A DNA stretch of 33,613 nucleotides from Leptolyngbya sp. Prado105 (GCA_025454375.1 JALOOO010000028.1:1-33613), one strand, 5' to 3'; shown: positions 1 through 9,413, counted from the first letter of the stretch. Notes: generated by a model from the letters alone, not told the origin. Program-made: numbers and translations.

Positions 1-20
1 TCAATCTGTTACCTCTAAAA

Positions 21-323
21 ATGTTTTCACAAACTTACTATCTAATTCGATCGAGAACAGACGGCAGCTATCTCGCCGCCTATCCAAAACTCGCTGAAGA
101 CGAAGCTCGATCGCCTGCAAACGGGTTTGTTCTGCTGTTTCCAGAACAATATGACGCTCTAGGATATCTCAACAAGTTTGCAGGTGAGAGAAGCAATCAA
201 TTTACAACCGAATCGATCAACGGATCGCAAATGACAAGCCTGCTCGATCGCTGGGGCTACAAAGGATTCGGCATTGTCAAAGATCCTCTGATTCCCACGA
301 TCGAATTTCTATCCAAATCGTAA
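21..323 (+). CDS. Conserved-looking small hypothetical protein (100 aa)
   Basis: A complete 100-aa reading frame starts at an ATG 21 bases into the window. I do not recognise a named domain. The protein is soluble, with no signal peptide or membrane segment, and has an aromatic-rich N-terminus (TYYLIRSRTDGSYLAAYP) that looks like a folded small domain. The codon use, including CGATCG hexamers inside the frame, matches the neighbouring real genes. Its promoter and upstream partner lie outside the window. About 155 noncoding bases follow before the next gene and I see no terminator there, so co-transcription with the 480-947 gene is possible. Function unknown. Confidence 0.6.
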   Translation: MFSQTYYLIRSRTDGSYLAAYPKLAEDEARSPANGFVLLFPEQYDALGYLNKFAGERSNQFTTESINGSQMTSLLDRWGYKGFGIVKDPLIPTIEFLSKS

Positions 324-427
324 CCTCATCCATCCTGAGATAGGCATTACTAAAAGGAAAACTTACCCTGATGCAGATGGTGCTGAAGCGGAAAGTTTGA
401 GTAGATAGGTGCAGATTAAACACAAAT

Positions 428-439
428 TTGCCTAGGCAA
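428..439. promoter_or_regulatory. 12-bp perfect palindrome upstream of the secreted-protein gene
   Basis: TTGCCTAGGCAA is a perfect palindrome about 40 bases before the ATG at 480. It could be a dimeric-regulator site, but a short palindrome can also arise by chance. No named regulator is assigned. Confidence 0.2.
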
Positions 440-479
440 GTTTCTAAAAAAAAGATCTGTACCTCTGGAGGGTATCTGT

Positions 480-947
480 ATGAAATCCTTGTTATCTCAA
501 CTCCGCTTTGTCTTTAGTGTCTGCCTTTGCGCAATGCTGATATTTTCATCCGTTGTATCGAGTGCTGCGGCTCAAGCAATCGTGAAAGATAAGCCGATGA
601 AGAACGAAGCCTCGGAAGTCGCAAAAGAATATGAACGCACCGCAAAAGAAACGATCGATAAAGGCGGCTTGCAGTCTCTAGAAGAAGTCCGCGATCGCTC
701 TAAAGATGGCGCATTGAATGCAGTGCAAGGCACAGCAGGCTTTTACAACATGAAGCGTCCGTCCAATACGAATGTAAAGTCGATCGAACAGCAAATCGAG
801 GAAGGGCTAGATAAAGCCGAAGAAGCTCCTGCACAACTCAGTAATGAGGCGAAAAAAGCAGCAAAAGAAGCTGAAAGAAAAGCCAAGAAAACAGCAAAGC
901 AGACAGAACGAGCCGCGAAGAAAGCCATGAACTCAATGGATGACTAG
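480..947 (+). CDS. Secreted Lys/Ala/Glu-rich helical protein (LEA-like)
   Basis: This 155-aa protein begins with a Sec-type signal peptide: a basic start, a hydrophobic core at about residues 9-30, and an Ala-rich AAAQA stretch as a likely cleavage site. The mature part is highly charged and helical. Its last 45 residues are an almost uninterrupted run of Lys, Ala and Glu (for example KKAAKEAERKAKKTAKQ), resembling LEA proteins or amphipathic histone-like tails. A Shine-Dalgarno GGAGGG sits at 467-472, 7 nt before the ATG, which supports this start. A strong terminator follows at 991-1020. It probably acts in the periplasm or thylakoid lumen. A stress or membrane-protection role is only inference from composition. 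Confidence 0.75.
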   Translation: MKSLLSQLRFVFSVCLCAMLIFSSVVSSAAAQAIVKDKPMKNEASEVAKEYERTAKETIDKGGLQSLEEVRDRSKDGALNAVQGTAGFYNMKRPSNTNVKSIEQQIEEGLDKAEEAPAQLSNEAKKAAKEAERKAKKTAKQTERAAKKAMNSMDD

Positions 948-990
948 TTCTAAAAACTGCTGGCTTGAAAGTGAATGAACACAGAGAATC

Positions 991-1020
991 AGAGGTAGCA
1001 AGTTTGCTACCTCTTTTTTT
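991..1020 (+). terminator. Rho-independent terminator after the secreted-protein gene
   Basis: AGAGGTAGCA and TGCTACCTCT form a 10-bp perfect stem-loop followed directly by a T run. It lies 43 bases after the stop codon of the 480-947 gene. Confidence 0.85.
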
Positions 1021-1086
1021 AGCATTGAACTTCTGCAAAAGATCCGAGACAATAGCATCGGTCTGCAATTCTATGAAAGAACAGTC

Positions 1087-2574
1087 GTGAATCCAGATGA
1101 AGTAACTGATTGGTATGAAGGAGTCTGTCCGAGATCAAACAGGCTTCTCCGACTTCCTCGCACAAAACTCTCAGAAGCGATCGCGCGGCAACTGATGCAG
1201 ACGCTTGAAACTCGCGAAGGCAAAATGTATGGGATTCTACTTGCAGAGTCTACCTCCGGAGAGCAACAGATCCTCAAAGCCTTCTCTGGCTTATTAAACG
1301 GGCAAAGTTTTGTCGAAGGCTGGGTTCCTCCGATTCCAGGGCGAGATCAAGTTCGCCTCGAAGAAGCAAGCACCCTCACCCAACTTCAAGCAATCCAACA
1401 CCAACTGATTCATCTCACTGCTCTTCCTGAGCGTCAGCAATATCAAACCCTCGAAGCGCAATACAGCCAAAAACTCGAACAACTCTCACTCCTGCATCGC
1501 CAACGAAAACTTGAGCGACAACAGCAACGACAACACGAGGAACATTCTCCCGAATTAATCGAACAAAGCAAACGAGACGGCATTGAAAAACGCAATCTGA
1601 AACGCGATCGCGCTCTGCATCTCAACCCACTCAAACAAATCATCGACCAAGCTGACGAACAGATTCGCCAACTCAAGCAGCAACGCAAACGACTCTCCCA
1701 AAAGCTTCAAGCCCAAATGCACACCAGCTATCGAGTCACAAACTTTGCCGGAGAAACGCGATCGCTCAGCGATCTGCTCACCTCAATGCCGACTGGAACC
1801 GGAGAATGTTGCGCCCCTAAGCTTTTACACTATGCCGCGACTCATGGCTTAAAACCTCTCGCACTAGCTGAATTCTGGTGGGGTGAATCGATCGGCGACA
1901 AAATTCAAGGCGAATTCTACGGAGCCTGTGTCGAACGTTGCCAACCAATCATGGGATTTCTTCTCTCAGGGACAAGCTCGATTGAAACGGTCTACCAAGA
2001 CGATCATCTCATCGTGGTGAATAAACCTGCGGGGTTGCTCTCTGTTCGAGGACGATATGGACAGGACTGTATTCTCGATCGCTTCTGCGAACCACTCATG
2101 CCCGTCCATCGCTTAGACCAAGATACATCTGGCTTACTGATTCTTGCCCGCAATTTAGAAAGCTATAAAGGCTTAAGCCAACAGTTTGAACAGCGTCAAA
2201 TTCACAAAATCTACGAAGCAATTTTAGCAAGAGAAATTCCTGAGTCAGAAGGTCAGATTGATCTGCCTTTATGGAGCGATCCAAACGATCGTCCAAAACA
2301 GAAAGTTGATGATCAGCGAGGAAAACCCTGTTTAACTTATTTTCGTTGCTTGAGTCCGCGTCGCGTTGAATTTCAACCGATTACAGGCAGAACGCATCAA
2401 CTCCGAGTTCATGCTGCTCAGGGTTTAGGATCAGCGATTTTAGGCGATCGACTTTATGGAAATTCATCTGCTGCTGAACGATTACATCTTCATGCCCGCG
2501 AGATTCAGTTTATTCAACCTATCACAGGCGAAGAGATTGAATTAAAAACAAAAACGCCTTTTTTCTTAGAGTAA
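1087..2574 (+). CDS. RluA-family pseudouridine synthase with long N-terminal extension
   Basis: The C-terminal half, from about residue 295, is an RluA-type pseudouridine synthase that isomerises uridine in rRNA or tRNA. The signature HRLDQDTSGLL lies at residues 341-351, with catalytic Asp344. The later GRTHQLRVH segment is the conserved substrate-binding motif. The first 280 residues are not part of the minimal enzyme (E. coli RluA is about 219 aa). They include a Gln/Arg/Lys-rich coiled coil at about residues 95-215 and a GECCAPKLLHYA segment also found in long RluA relatives of other bacteria. No S4 domain is evident. The start is a GTG; no in-frame ATG gives a comparable N-terminus. The exact target uridine is unknown. 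Confidence 0.9.
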   Translation: MNPDEVTDWYEGVCPRSNRLLRLPRTKLSEAIARQLMQTLETREGKMYGILLAESTSGEQQILKAFSGLLNGQSFVEGWVPPIPGRDQVRLEEASTLTQLQAIQHQLIHLTALPERQQYQTLEAQYSQKLEQLSLLHRQRKLERQQQRQHEEHSPELIEQSKRDGIEKRNLKRDRALHLNPLKQIIDQADEQIRQLKQQRKRLSQKLQAQMHTSYRVTNFAGETRSLSDLLTSMPTGTGECCAPKLLHYAATHGLKPLALAEFWWGESIGDKIQGEFYGACVERCQPIMGFLLSGTSSIETVYQDDHLIVVNKPAGLLSVRGRYGQDCILDRFCEPLMPVHRLDQDTSGLLILARNLESYKGLSQQFEQRQIHKIYEAILAREIPESEGQIDLPLWSDPNDRPKQKVDDQRGKPCLTYFRCLSPRRVEFQPITGRTHQLRVHAAQGLGSAILGDRLYGNSSAAERLHLHAREIQFIQPITGEEIELKTKTPFFLE

Positions 2575-2722
2575 AGGCACAGCTATCTTAACGATTCGCG
2601 AGATCGAGAACTAGGGCAGTGCGAGGCAGCGATGAGCGAGGTGGAAGGGATTAGCTCAGTCATCCCAACCTACTCGTCAATTGTGAAGAAACCTGTGCGT
2701 TTGCCCTGGATTTTACTCCAAC

Positions 2723-2767
2723 CCTTTAGAGACATTGAAACCCTCTATGTATCAATATCTCTAAAGG
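2723..2767. repeat. 10-bp inverted repeat in the ABC importer leader
   Basis: CCTTTAGAGA (2723-2732) and TCTCTAAAGG (2758-2767) are exact reverse complements separated by 25 bases. No T run follows, so it is not a standard terminator. It lies in the 411-nt gene-free stretch 2575-2985, which also holds a GATCG/CGATC inverted repeat at 2808-2820 and the palindrome at 2828-2847. I found no ACTGGTCC guanidine-riboswitch core and no clear GTA-N8-TAC NtcA site in that stretch. Confidence 0.4.
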
Positions 2768-2827
2768 CAGACTGTTCAAAATTCTACTTTGATGCTAAAT
2801 TGCTAAGGATCGAGTCGATCAGCTTAA

Positions 2828-2847
2828 TTTGGGAATCTATTCCCAAA
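2828..2847. promoter_or_regulatory. 20-bp palindrome, candidate operator of the ABC importer
   Basis: TTTGGGAATCTATTCCCAAA has two exact 9-bp arms around a 2-base centre. It lies about 140 bases before the permease ATG and is the most symmetrical element in the leader. A dimeric transcription factor is a reasonable guess, but no regulator gene is adjacent. Confidence 0.4.
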
Positions 2848-2985
2848 GCGGAGGAACCAGTTTAACCGGGGCTTACTATTGTGAACTTAGAATCTCTAAG
2901 TTATCCAATAGAGGACATCTCTCAGTCCGCGCCCGTCAGCTAACTTCGTCAGCACTTGAGAGTTTGACTCTGGAGAAGCAAATTT

Positions 2986-3834
2986 ATGATTCTGCAAATG
3001 AATTTGGCAGCAGTTTTTGCTGCTGTGGCTCAGGCTACAATACGGCGAGTTCGTCCCGTAGTGTCAAGCGATCGCGTTCTGTTCCCAATGATTGGCTTTT
3101 TGGGTGTCATTCTGCTTTGGTGGGCGATCGCGCTTGCCAAACATGAGCTAATCCCAACGCCTCCTGAAGCACTGGTAGCAAATCTAGACTATATTTTGCA
3201 TCCATTTTACCGTCGAGGGGCAGGAGATTTAGGATTAGGTTGGCTTTTGCTCGCGAGTTTGCGGCGGGTGTTGATTGGGTTTAGCTTAGGGGCGTTGGTT
3301 GCGATTCCCGTTGGCTTTTTGATTGGCACGTCGGAGAAGGCAATGCTTGCGCTCAATCCAGTGATTCAGATTTTTAAGCCTGTCTCGCCGCTCGCCTGGT
3401 TACCGATCGCGCTTTCGATTTTCAATCTCGCTGATCCTTCAGCAATTTTCGTAATTTTTATCACTTCGCTTTGGGCAACAATTATTAATACTGCTTTGGG
3501 TGTGTCCAGTGTGCCAAAAGACTATGTCGATGTGGCGCGAGTGCTGGAAATGCCTCAGTGGCGGAGAATTCTGAAGATTGTGCTGCCTGCTAGCCTGCCC
3601 TATATCTTTACTGGATTAAGAATTAGCTTAGGGGTCGCTTGGCTAGTAATTGTCGCGGTCGAGATGCTGACAGGTGGAGTGGGGATTGGCTTCTTTGTCT
3701 GGGATGAATGGAGTCGATTGAATCTTAGCTCTGTGTTTTTAGCGGTCTTTGTGATTGGCTTGACTGGATTGCTACTAGATTCTGGGTTGGCACAGCTTGA
3801 AGCATTCGTCACACATCGTCGCCGATCGACTTAA
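2986..3834 (+). CDS. NrtB/CmpB/SsuC-type ABC transporter permease
   Basis: This 282-aa inner-membrane permease belongs to the nitrate/bicarbonate/cyanate/taurine (NitT/TauT) ABC importer family. Several hydrophobic spans are visible. The cytoplasmic ATPase-contact (EAA) loop runs into VLPASLPYIFTGLRISLG, which closely resembles NrtB and CmpB. A GGAG about 11 nt upstream supports the ATG at 2986. It is the first gene of a three-gene unit with the binding protein 21 nt downstream and the ATPase after that. This permease-first order differs from the binding-protein-first nrtABCD and cmpABCD operons. The substrate cannot be told from the permease alone. Confidence 0.9.
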   Translation: MILQMNLAAVFAAVAQATIRRVRPVVSSDRVLFPMIGFLGVILLWWAIALAKHELIPTPPEALVANLDYILHPFYRRGAGDLGLGWLLLASLRRVLIGFSLGALVAIPVGFLIGTSEKAMLALNPVIQIFKPVSPLAWLPIALSIFNLADPSAIFVIFITSLWATIINTALGVSSVPKDYVDVARVLEMPQWRRILKIVLPASLPYIFTGLRISLGVAWLVIVAVEMLTGGVGIGFFVWDEWSRLNLSSVFLAVFVIGLTGLLLDSGLAQLEAFVTHRRRST

Positions 3835-3855
3835 TCCAACTTTAGAGAGTAGCGA

Positions 3856-5235
3856 ATGAAAAGGCGTGAGTTTTTGCTGGGGGTAGGAGCCGCTGCTGCA
3901 ACTGGATTGCCCAGTTGTGCGCTAGATGCAAATCGAACCTCTCAAGCAGGGTCTGAATCTGCAATGTCGGTGACTCCTGTGATTCAATCGAGTGAATTAG
4001 AGAAGCCGAATTTAACGATCGGGTATGTTCCGGTGAATGACTGTGCGCCCTTTGCGATCGCGTGGGAGAAAGGCTTTTTTCGCAAGTACGGCTTGAATGT
4101 GCAATTAAGTCGCGAGGCAAGCTGGGCGACTTCGCGCGATGGTCTGATCTTTGGTCGCTTAGATGCGGCTCCGGTCGTTGCAGGCGCAGTGACCAATGCT
4201 CGAATCGGAGCAGAAGGGGCACGTCATGCACCAATGTGTGCGGGGATGACGATTCATCATCACGGTAATGCCATGACGATGAATCGAGCCATGTGGGACG
4301 CGGGATTGCGCCCTTGGTCGGAGTACAACGGCAACTTAGAAGCCTTTGGGCGAGATTTTCGCCGATATTTTGAAGGATTGCCCTCAGAGCAGCGGGTTTG
4401 GGCAGTAGTTCTGAGTTCTTCAATCTACGAGTACTTTGTGCGCTATGTTGCGGCAGCAGCAGGAGTCGATCCGCTGAAAGAGTTTCGGGTGATCATTGTC
4501 CCGCCTCCGCAAATGGTGACGAATGTGCGAATTGGAGCTATGCAAGGCTATATGGTTGCTGAACCCTGGAATACAAGGGCAATCTCTAGAAATGAAGGCG
4601 TTGGGTTTACATTTGCTCAAGGGCGAGAAATCTGGAATGGGCATCCCGATCGCTTACTGGCTGTGATGCAGTCTTTCATTGATGAGAATCCGAAAACCTA
4701 TCGGGCATTGCTCAAAGCGATGATTGAAGCCTGTCGCTACTGTGATCAAAATCGAGCAGAAGTCGCGCAAATCATTTCGGCTCGATCGTATACGGGCGCA
4801 AATGTTAAATTCACTCGACCTGCGATCGTTGGAGAGTACAACTATGGCGGATTTGATGATCAAACGCGAATCGTCAAATCAGATGCAACGACGATGTTTT
4901 TTGACATGCCAAAAGATGTGCCGCAGGTTAAAGACGAGCATTCTACTTTTATGTGGCGATCGCGAAGTTTGTGGCTGATGACGCAGGCGGCAAGATGGGG
5001 GCAAATCAAAGAAATTCCCAAGGATGCAGACAAAATCGCTGCGAGGTCTTGGCGGACAGATATCTATCGCGAAGTTGCAGCAGAGCTAGACATTGCTTGC
5101 CCAAGTGAAGATTACAAAGTGGAACCTGCCGAAGCGTTTATCGATCGCAAAGCGTTTGATCCGAGTGATCCGGTCGGGTATCTCAAGGGTTTTGAGATTC
5201 GAGTCGGTCGAGCAGCAACCCTTTATGTTTCCTAG
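3856..5235 (+). CDS. NrtA/CmpA-family substrate-binding lipoprotein
   Basis: This 459-aa protein binds the ligand for the adjacent permease and ATPase. The N-terminus has a twin-arginine-like KRREFLLG motif and a Cys at residue 21 in LPSC, suggesting an exported, lipid-anchored protein; Pro in the lipobox is not ideal. The mature part carries NrtA/CmpA hallmarks: LTIGYVPVNDCAPFAIAWEKG at its start, then YGLNVQLSREASWATSRD, and late in the protein GEYNYGGFDD and WLMTQAARWGQ. A HHHGNAM stretch could help form the ligand site. The family binds nitrate, nitrite, bicarbonate or cyanate. Related cyanobacterial importers lie near guanidine-metabolism genes, but none is seen here. Substrate unresolved. 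Confidence 0.88.
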   Translation: MKRREFLLGVGAAAATGLPSCALDANRTSQAGSESAMSVTPVIQSSELEKPNLTIGYVPVNDCAPFAIAWEKGFFRKYGLNVQLSREASWATSRDGLIFGRLDAAPVVAGAVTNARIGAEGARHAPMCAGMTIHHHGNAMTMNRAMWDAGLRPWSEYNGNLEAFGRDFRRYFEGLPSEQRVWAVVLSSSIYEYFVRYVAAAAGVDPLKEFRVIIVPPPQMVTNVRIGAMQGYMVAEPWNTRAISRNEGVGFTFAQGREIWNGHPDRLLAVMQSFIDENPKTYRALLKAMIEACRYCDQNRAEVAQIISARSYTGANVKFTRPAIVGEYNYGGFDDQTRIVKSDATTMFFDMPKDVPQVKDEHSTFMWRSRSLWLMTQAARWGQIKEIPKDADKIAARSWRTDIYREVAAELDIACPSEDYKVEPAEAFIDRKAFDPSDPVGYLKGFEIRVGRAATLYVS

Positions 5236-5264
5236 TAGACGAGTATTTTAACAAGGAGTTCTCC

Positions 5265-6104
5265 ATGACAAAGTTCAACATACTGAATGCTCCAAAGCCT
5301 GACTTTGAGAGGTCTTGCTCGCCTGCATTTCTCGAAATTCAGCACCTTGCTAAGGCGTATAAAAATCGCGATCGCGAAACCGTCATTCTCAAAGATGTCA
5401 ATTTGACGATCGCAGAGCGAGAATACATTTCGATCATTGGTCATTCGGGCTGCGGTAAGTCTACCTTGCTGAAAATTGTGGCAGGATTAGAGCAATCGAC
5501 TTCAGGTTTGGTTTTACTTGAAGGGCGAGAAATTCGTAAGCCTGGAGCAGAACGAATGATGGTGTTTCAGAACTATTCATTGCTTCCTTGGCTCACAGTA
5601 CGGCAGAACATTCGCTTAGCAGTGGATGAAGTATCGAGAGGACTGTCTGCGGTGGAGAAAAAGCAGGTCGTGAATGAACATTTAGCGATGGTGAATCTGA
5701 CGGCTGCGGCTGAGAAGTATCCTGATGAAATTTCAGGTGGGATGAAGCAGCGAGTGGGAATTGCGAGAGCTTTGGCGATTCGTCCAAAAATGCTGCTGAT
5801 GGATGAGCCGTTTGGGGCGCTAGATGCTTTGACACGCGGCAAGTTGCAGCGACAGGTGCTAGAGATTTGGGAGCAGCATCGGCAAGCGGTGATGATGATT
5901 ACTCACGATGTAGATGAGGCGATTTATATGAGCGATCGCATTGTGCTGATGACAAATGGACCGGAAGCGACCATTGGGGAAATTTTAGACGTTCCCTTTG
6001 AGCATCCCCGCGATCGTGCGAAGCTTCGCAATTCTCCCGATTACTACGAACTGCGAAATCATGCCTTAAATTTCTTAGATTCACATTTCGAGTCAGATGA
6101 CTAA
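5265..6104 (+). CDS. NrtD/CmpD-type ABC transporter ATPase
   Basis: This 279-aa cytoplasmic ATPase powers the importer encoded just upstream. It has a Walker A GHSGCGKST, the Q-loop region VFQNYSLLPWLT, the signature ISGGMKQR, the Walker B MLLMDEP and the switch His in ITHDVDEA. The phrase NYSLLPWLTVRQN and the C-terminal PRDRAKLRNSPDYYELRN resemble NrtD and CmpD. There is no fused binding-protein-like domain, so it is a D-type and not a C-type subunit. An AAGGAG ribosome site precedes the ATG. The 29-nt gap from the binding-protein gene and the terminator at 6126-6162 show one operon. Confidence 0.92.
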   Translation: MTKFNILNAPKPDFERSCSPAFLEIQHLAKAYKNRDRETVILKDVNLTIAEREYISIIGHSGCGKSTLLKIVAGLEQSTSGLVLLEGREIRKPGAERMMVFQNYSLLPWLTVRQNIRLAVDEVSRGLSAVEKKQVVNEHLAMVNLTAAAEKYPDEISGGMKQRVGIARALAIRPKMLLMDEPFGALDALTRGKLQRQVLEIWEQHRQAVMMITHDVDEAIYMSDRIVLMTNGPEATIGEILDVPFEHPRDRAKLRNSPDYYELRNHALNFLDSHFESDD

Positions 6105-6125
6105 TCAAAGTTTGAGCGACTATAG

Positions 6126-6162
6126 GACTTCAGGTTTTTTAGCAAACTTGGAGTCTTTTTTT
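6126..6162 (+). terminator. Rho-independent terminator of the ABC importer operon
   Basis: GACTTCAGGTTT pairs with AAACTTGGAGTC (12 pairs including two G-U) around a short loop, then seven T residues. It starts 22 bases after the ATPase stop codon. Confidence 0.8.
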
Positions 6163-6247
6163 AGCGTCAGGGTTATCTCTTTTTGCTTCTTCACTCTTTT
6201 TCTCTCTCCTTTTCACGCTCTGCGCGATCAATTTTTTTGGCTAAAAA

Positions 6248-6282
6248 GCTTGATTTACTTCTCTCGCAATTTAAAATCAAGC
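6248..6282 (-). terminator. Possible minus-strand hairpin with T run
   Basis: GCTTGATTT (6248-6256) and AAATCAAGC (6274-6282) are exact 9-bp arms. On the minus strand the stem is followed by TTTTT. It is downstream of the stronger gcvP terminator, so it may be a backup stop or chance. The rest of the gene-free stretch 6163-6443 shows nothing I can support. Confidence 0.35.
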
Positions 6283-6443
6283 CGTTTTGAAAGTTAAATC
6301 TTGTACAAAGAAGGTAGGAATTTGCTCACGAATAAAGTCCCAAACGGATCGACCTGCTGCGTTGCTTGTTCACGCGCGGGCGGAACCCAATCAAAGCTTA
6401 GGAATATTATTTCATCACGAATCCCTTACCTGTAAATTTCAAC

Positions 6444-6481
6444 AAAAAAGCAGAAGGATTCAATCGAACCCCTCTGCTTTT
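6444..6481 (-). terminator. Rho-independent terminator of the gcv operon
   Basis: Read on the minus strand, AAAAGCAGAGGGG pairs with CCTTCTGCTTTT and is followed by a T run. It begins five bases past the gcvP stop codon. Confidence 0.8.
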
Positions 6482-6485
6482 AAAC

Positions 6486-9413
6486 CTAGCTTTCGTAAGC
6501 ATCCATTGGTAAACAGGAACAGACTAAATTACGATCGCCAAACGCATTATCAATTCGACCCACTGCTGGATAAAATTTGTTCAATCTCGTCCAAGCAGTC
6601 GGAAAAATCGCCTCATGGCGCGAATAAGGACGATCCCAAGTCTCAGACGTGAGATCTGCAACCGTATGAGGCGCATTCTTCAAGAGATTGTTTGTGCGAT
6701 CGACTTTGCCATCTTCGATCGCGCGAATCTCTGCTCGAATTGCAATCATGGCATCACAGAAGCGATCGAGTTCAGATTTCGATTCACTCTCCGTCGGCTC
6801 GACCATCACAGTTCCTGCAACAGGCCAAGAAACCGTTGGCGGATGGAAGCCATAATCGATCAAGCGCTTTGCAATGTCATCGACTTCAATCTCTGCGTTT
6901 TTCTTAAACTCCCGCAAATCGAGAATACATTCATGCGCGACCCAACCATTCTTGCCTTTGTACAAAACAGGATAGTGACCTTCGAGACGCTTAGCAATAT
7001 AGTTCGCGCTGAGAATTGCTATCTCAGTTGCTTCAGTCAAACCCTGACCGCCCATCATTGCAATGTACATCCACGAAATTGGCAAAATGCTAGCACTGCC
7101 CCAAGGAGCCGCCGAAACTGCTCCAATTCCTGCTTCTCCACTCGTCGAAATCACAGAATGATTTGGCAAAAAAGGAACTAAATGAGCCGCAACCCCAATC
7201 GGTCCCACTCCAGGCCCACCGCCCCCATGAGGAATGCAGAATGTCTTGTGTAAGTTCAAATGACAGACATCCGCCCCAAAATCCCCCGGACGACACAAGC
7301 CCACCTGAGCATTCATATTTGCGCCATCCATGTAGACCTGTCCGCCGTTCTCATGCACGATCGCACAAATCTCTTTGATCCCTTCTTCAAACACCCCATG
7401 CGTTGAAGGATACGTCACCATCAAAGCAGCTAAGTTAGCTTGATGCTGTTCCGCTTTTGCTTTGAGATCTGCAATGTCAATATTGCCTTCATGATCACAA
7501 GCGATCGCGACAACTTTCATGCCTGCCATAACTGCACTAGCAGGATTGGTTCCATGTGCCGATTGTGGAATCAAACAAATCGTTCGATGCGTATCACCCC
7601 GGCTTTGATGATACTGACGAATCACAAGCAAGCCAGCATATTCGCCTTGAGAACCTGCATTCGGTTGCAGTGAAATGCCTGCAAATCCAGTAATCTCAGA
7701 CAGCCAGGATTCCAACTGCTTGAATAAGGTTTGATAGCCTTGCGTTTGATTCGTCGGGGCAAATGGATGGATCTGTCCAAATTCTGCCCAAGTAACTGGA
7801 ATCATTTCGGCAGTTGCATTCAACTTCATGGTGCAAGAGCCAAGCGGAATCATTGCAGAAGTTAGAGACAGATCTTTCGACTGCAAGCGATACAGATATC
7901 GAAGGAGTTCCGTCTCCGATCGATAAGCTGAAAAAGTGGGATGTGTGAGATACTCAGAAGTCCGAGTAAACTTTGCAGGAATTTGAGCATCTGGAATCGT
8001 AGGCAGCGAGCGACCTGCAAAGCACCCGATTAAATCGAGTAAATCAGCTTGAGACGTGGTTTCATCGATCGAAATCCCAACCGTATCCGCATCAATCTTT
8101 CTCAAGTTAATGCCTTTCTGCAAAGCCCTTGCAAGTACAGAATCTGCATCACATTCGACTCGAATCGTGTCAAAGTATGGCTCAGTTCCCAGCTTGAGTC
8201 CGAGCTTTTGCATCGCGATCGCCAATTGTGCTGTTAAACGATGAACACGATCGGCAATCTGTCTTAGCCCATCTGCCCCATGATAGACCGCATACATCCC
8301 AGCAATGACTGCTAGCAAAACCTGTGCCGTACAGATATTACTCGTTGCTTTGTCGCGGCGAATATGTTGCTCACGAGTTTGCAGCGCGAGTCTCAAAGCA
8401 GGCTGACCACTGCGATCTTTAGAAACTCCGACTAATCTTCCAGGCAGTTGGCGTTTGTAAGCTTCTTTCGTCGCAAAGTAAGCGGCATGAGGTCCTCCGT
8501 AACCGAGCGGAACTCCAAATCGTTGAGTATTCCCGATCGCAATATCTGCACCAAATTCTCCCGGTGGCTTGAGCAGAGTCAAACTGAGTAAATCAGCAGC
8601 AACAGTAACTAGTGCTCCTGCTTGATGAGCGCGATCGGCAAATTCTGAATAGTCATAAATCGCGCCATCGGTTGCCGGATATTGCAGCAATGCACCAAAA
8701 ATCGGAGTCTCAAACTCAAAGGTTCGATGATCACCGACAATAATTTCAATTCCAAGCGGGAGCGCACGAGTTTGAATGACCTCGATCGTTTGCGGATGGC
8801 AAGCTTCTGAAACCCAAAATGTCTTGGCTCCATTCTTGACAACGCCATAGCTCATCGACATTGCTTCTGCTGCTGCCGTGCCTTCATCTAAAAGCGACGC
8901 ATTCGCAATTTCTAATCCGGTCAAGTCCATGACCATGGTTTGGAAGTTCAGCAGTGCTTCAAGTCGTCCTTGAGCAATTTCAGGCTGATAAGGGGTGTAT
9001 TGCGTGTACCACCCTGGATTTTCTAGAACATTGCGCTGAATGACAGGCGGTGTAATGCAATTCGAGTAGCCCATGCCAATAAACGATCGCATCACCTGAT
9101 TTTTAGACGCGATCGCTTTCAATTCCTTTAAGAGTTCGTACTCACTTCGACCGGATCGGATTTGTAAAGGGCGTTGAATGCGGATGCTTTTTGGCACAGA
9201 TTGCTCGATCAGATCTGCGATCGAATTTAATCCCAGCACAGCCAGCATTTCGCGAATTTCTTCCCCACGCACGCCAATATGTCGATCGACAAAGCGATCA
9301 GTGTAGGTCAGTTCAGGGTTAGGAACGGTGGATTCTGAGGGTTCGGATGAATCGAAATCAATTGAGCGATCGTAGTCAGAGAGAGCAGTTACGGATATTG
9401 TGGGTTCAGACAT
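6486..9413 (-). CDS. gcvP: Glycine dehydrogenase (decarboxylating), P-protein
   Basis: GcvP is the PLP-dependent enzyme that decarboxylates glycine and passes the aminomethyl group to the lipoyl arm of GcvH. In cyanobacteria this serves photorespiratory glycine disposal and one-carbon supply. At 975 aa it matches the fused (single-chain) P-protein length. The PLP lysine is in [16 protein letters not shown], about residue 723. Further hallmarks include [15 protein letters not shown] near the N-terminus and [18 protein letters not shown] near the C-terminus. The first 35 or so residues, rich in Ser, Asp and Glu, are an unconserved-looking extension before the RHIG motif. It is the last gene of the gcvT-gcvH-gcvP run and is followed by a terminator. 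Confidence 0.97.
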   Translation of the reverse strand: MSEPTISVTALSDYDRSIDFDSSEPSESTVPNPELTYTDRFVDRHIGVRGEEIREMLAVLGLNSIADLIEQSVPKSIRIQRPLQIRSGRSEYELLKELKAIASKNQVMRSFIGMGYSNCITPPVIQRNVLENPGWYTQYTPYQPEIAQGRLEALLNFQTMVMDLTGLEIANASLLDEGTAAAEAMSMSYGVVKNGAKTFWVSEACHPQTIEVIQTRALPLGIEIIVGDHRTFEFETPIFGALLQYPATDGAIYDYSEFADRAHQAGALVTVAADLLSLTLLKPPGEFGADIAIGNTQRFGVPLGYGGPHAAYFATKEAYKRQLPGRLVGVSKDRSGQPALRLALQTREQHIRRDKATSNICTAQVLLAVIAGMYAVYHGADGLRQIADRVHRLTAQLAIAMQKLGLKLGTEPYFDTIRVECDADSVLARALQKGINLRKIDADTVGISIDETTSQADLLDLIGCFAGRSLPTIPDAQIPAKFTRTSEYLTHPTFSAYRSETELLRYLYRLQSKDLSLTSAMIPLGSCTMKLNATAEMIPVTWAEFGQIHPFAPTNQTQGYQTLFKQLESWLSEITGFAGISLQPNAGSQGEYAGLLVIRQYHQSRGDTHRTICLIPQSAHGTNPASAVMAGMKVVAIACDHEGNIDIADLKAKAEQHQANLAALMVTYPSTHGVFEEGIKEICAIVHENGGQVYMDGANMNAQVGLCRPGDFGADVCHLNLHKTFCIPHGGGGPGVGPIGVAAHLVPFLPNHSVISTSGEAGIGAVSAAPWGSASILPISWMYIAMMGGQGLTEATEIAILSANYIAKRLEGHYPVLYKGKNGWVAHECILDLREFKKNAEIEVDDIAKRLIDYGFHPPTVSWPVAGTVMVEPTESESKSELDRFCDAMIAIRAEIRAIEDGKVDRTNNLLKNAPHTVADLTSETWDRPYSRHEAIFPTAWTRLNKFYPAVGRIDNAFGDRNLVCSCLPMDAYES

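Noticed and set aside
2632-2865. 77-aa plus-strand reading frame before the permease
   Set aside because: No ribosome site, no recognisable motif, and it covers the inverted repeats of the leader.
2575-2985. Guanidine-I (ykkC) riboswitch before the NrtA-like importer
   Set aside because: A CTAGGG occurs near 2611, but the diagnostic ACTGGTCC-GAGAG core is absent.
3842-4423. 193-aa minus-strand reading frame opposite the binding-protein gene
   Set aside because: It is antisense to a clear NrtA-family protein and rich in Ser, His, Arg and Pro, as shadow frames are.
6287-7181. Plus-strand frames overlapping the end of gcvP
   Set aside because: They cross the gcv terminator and lie antisense to a conserved gene; composition is not protein-like.
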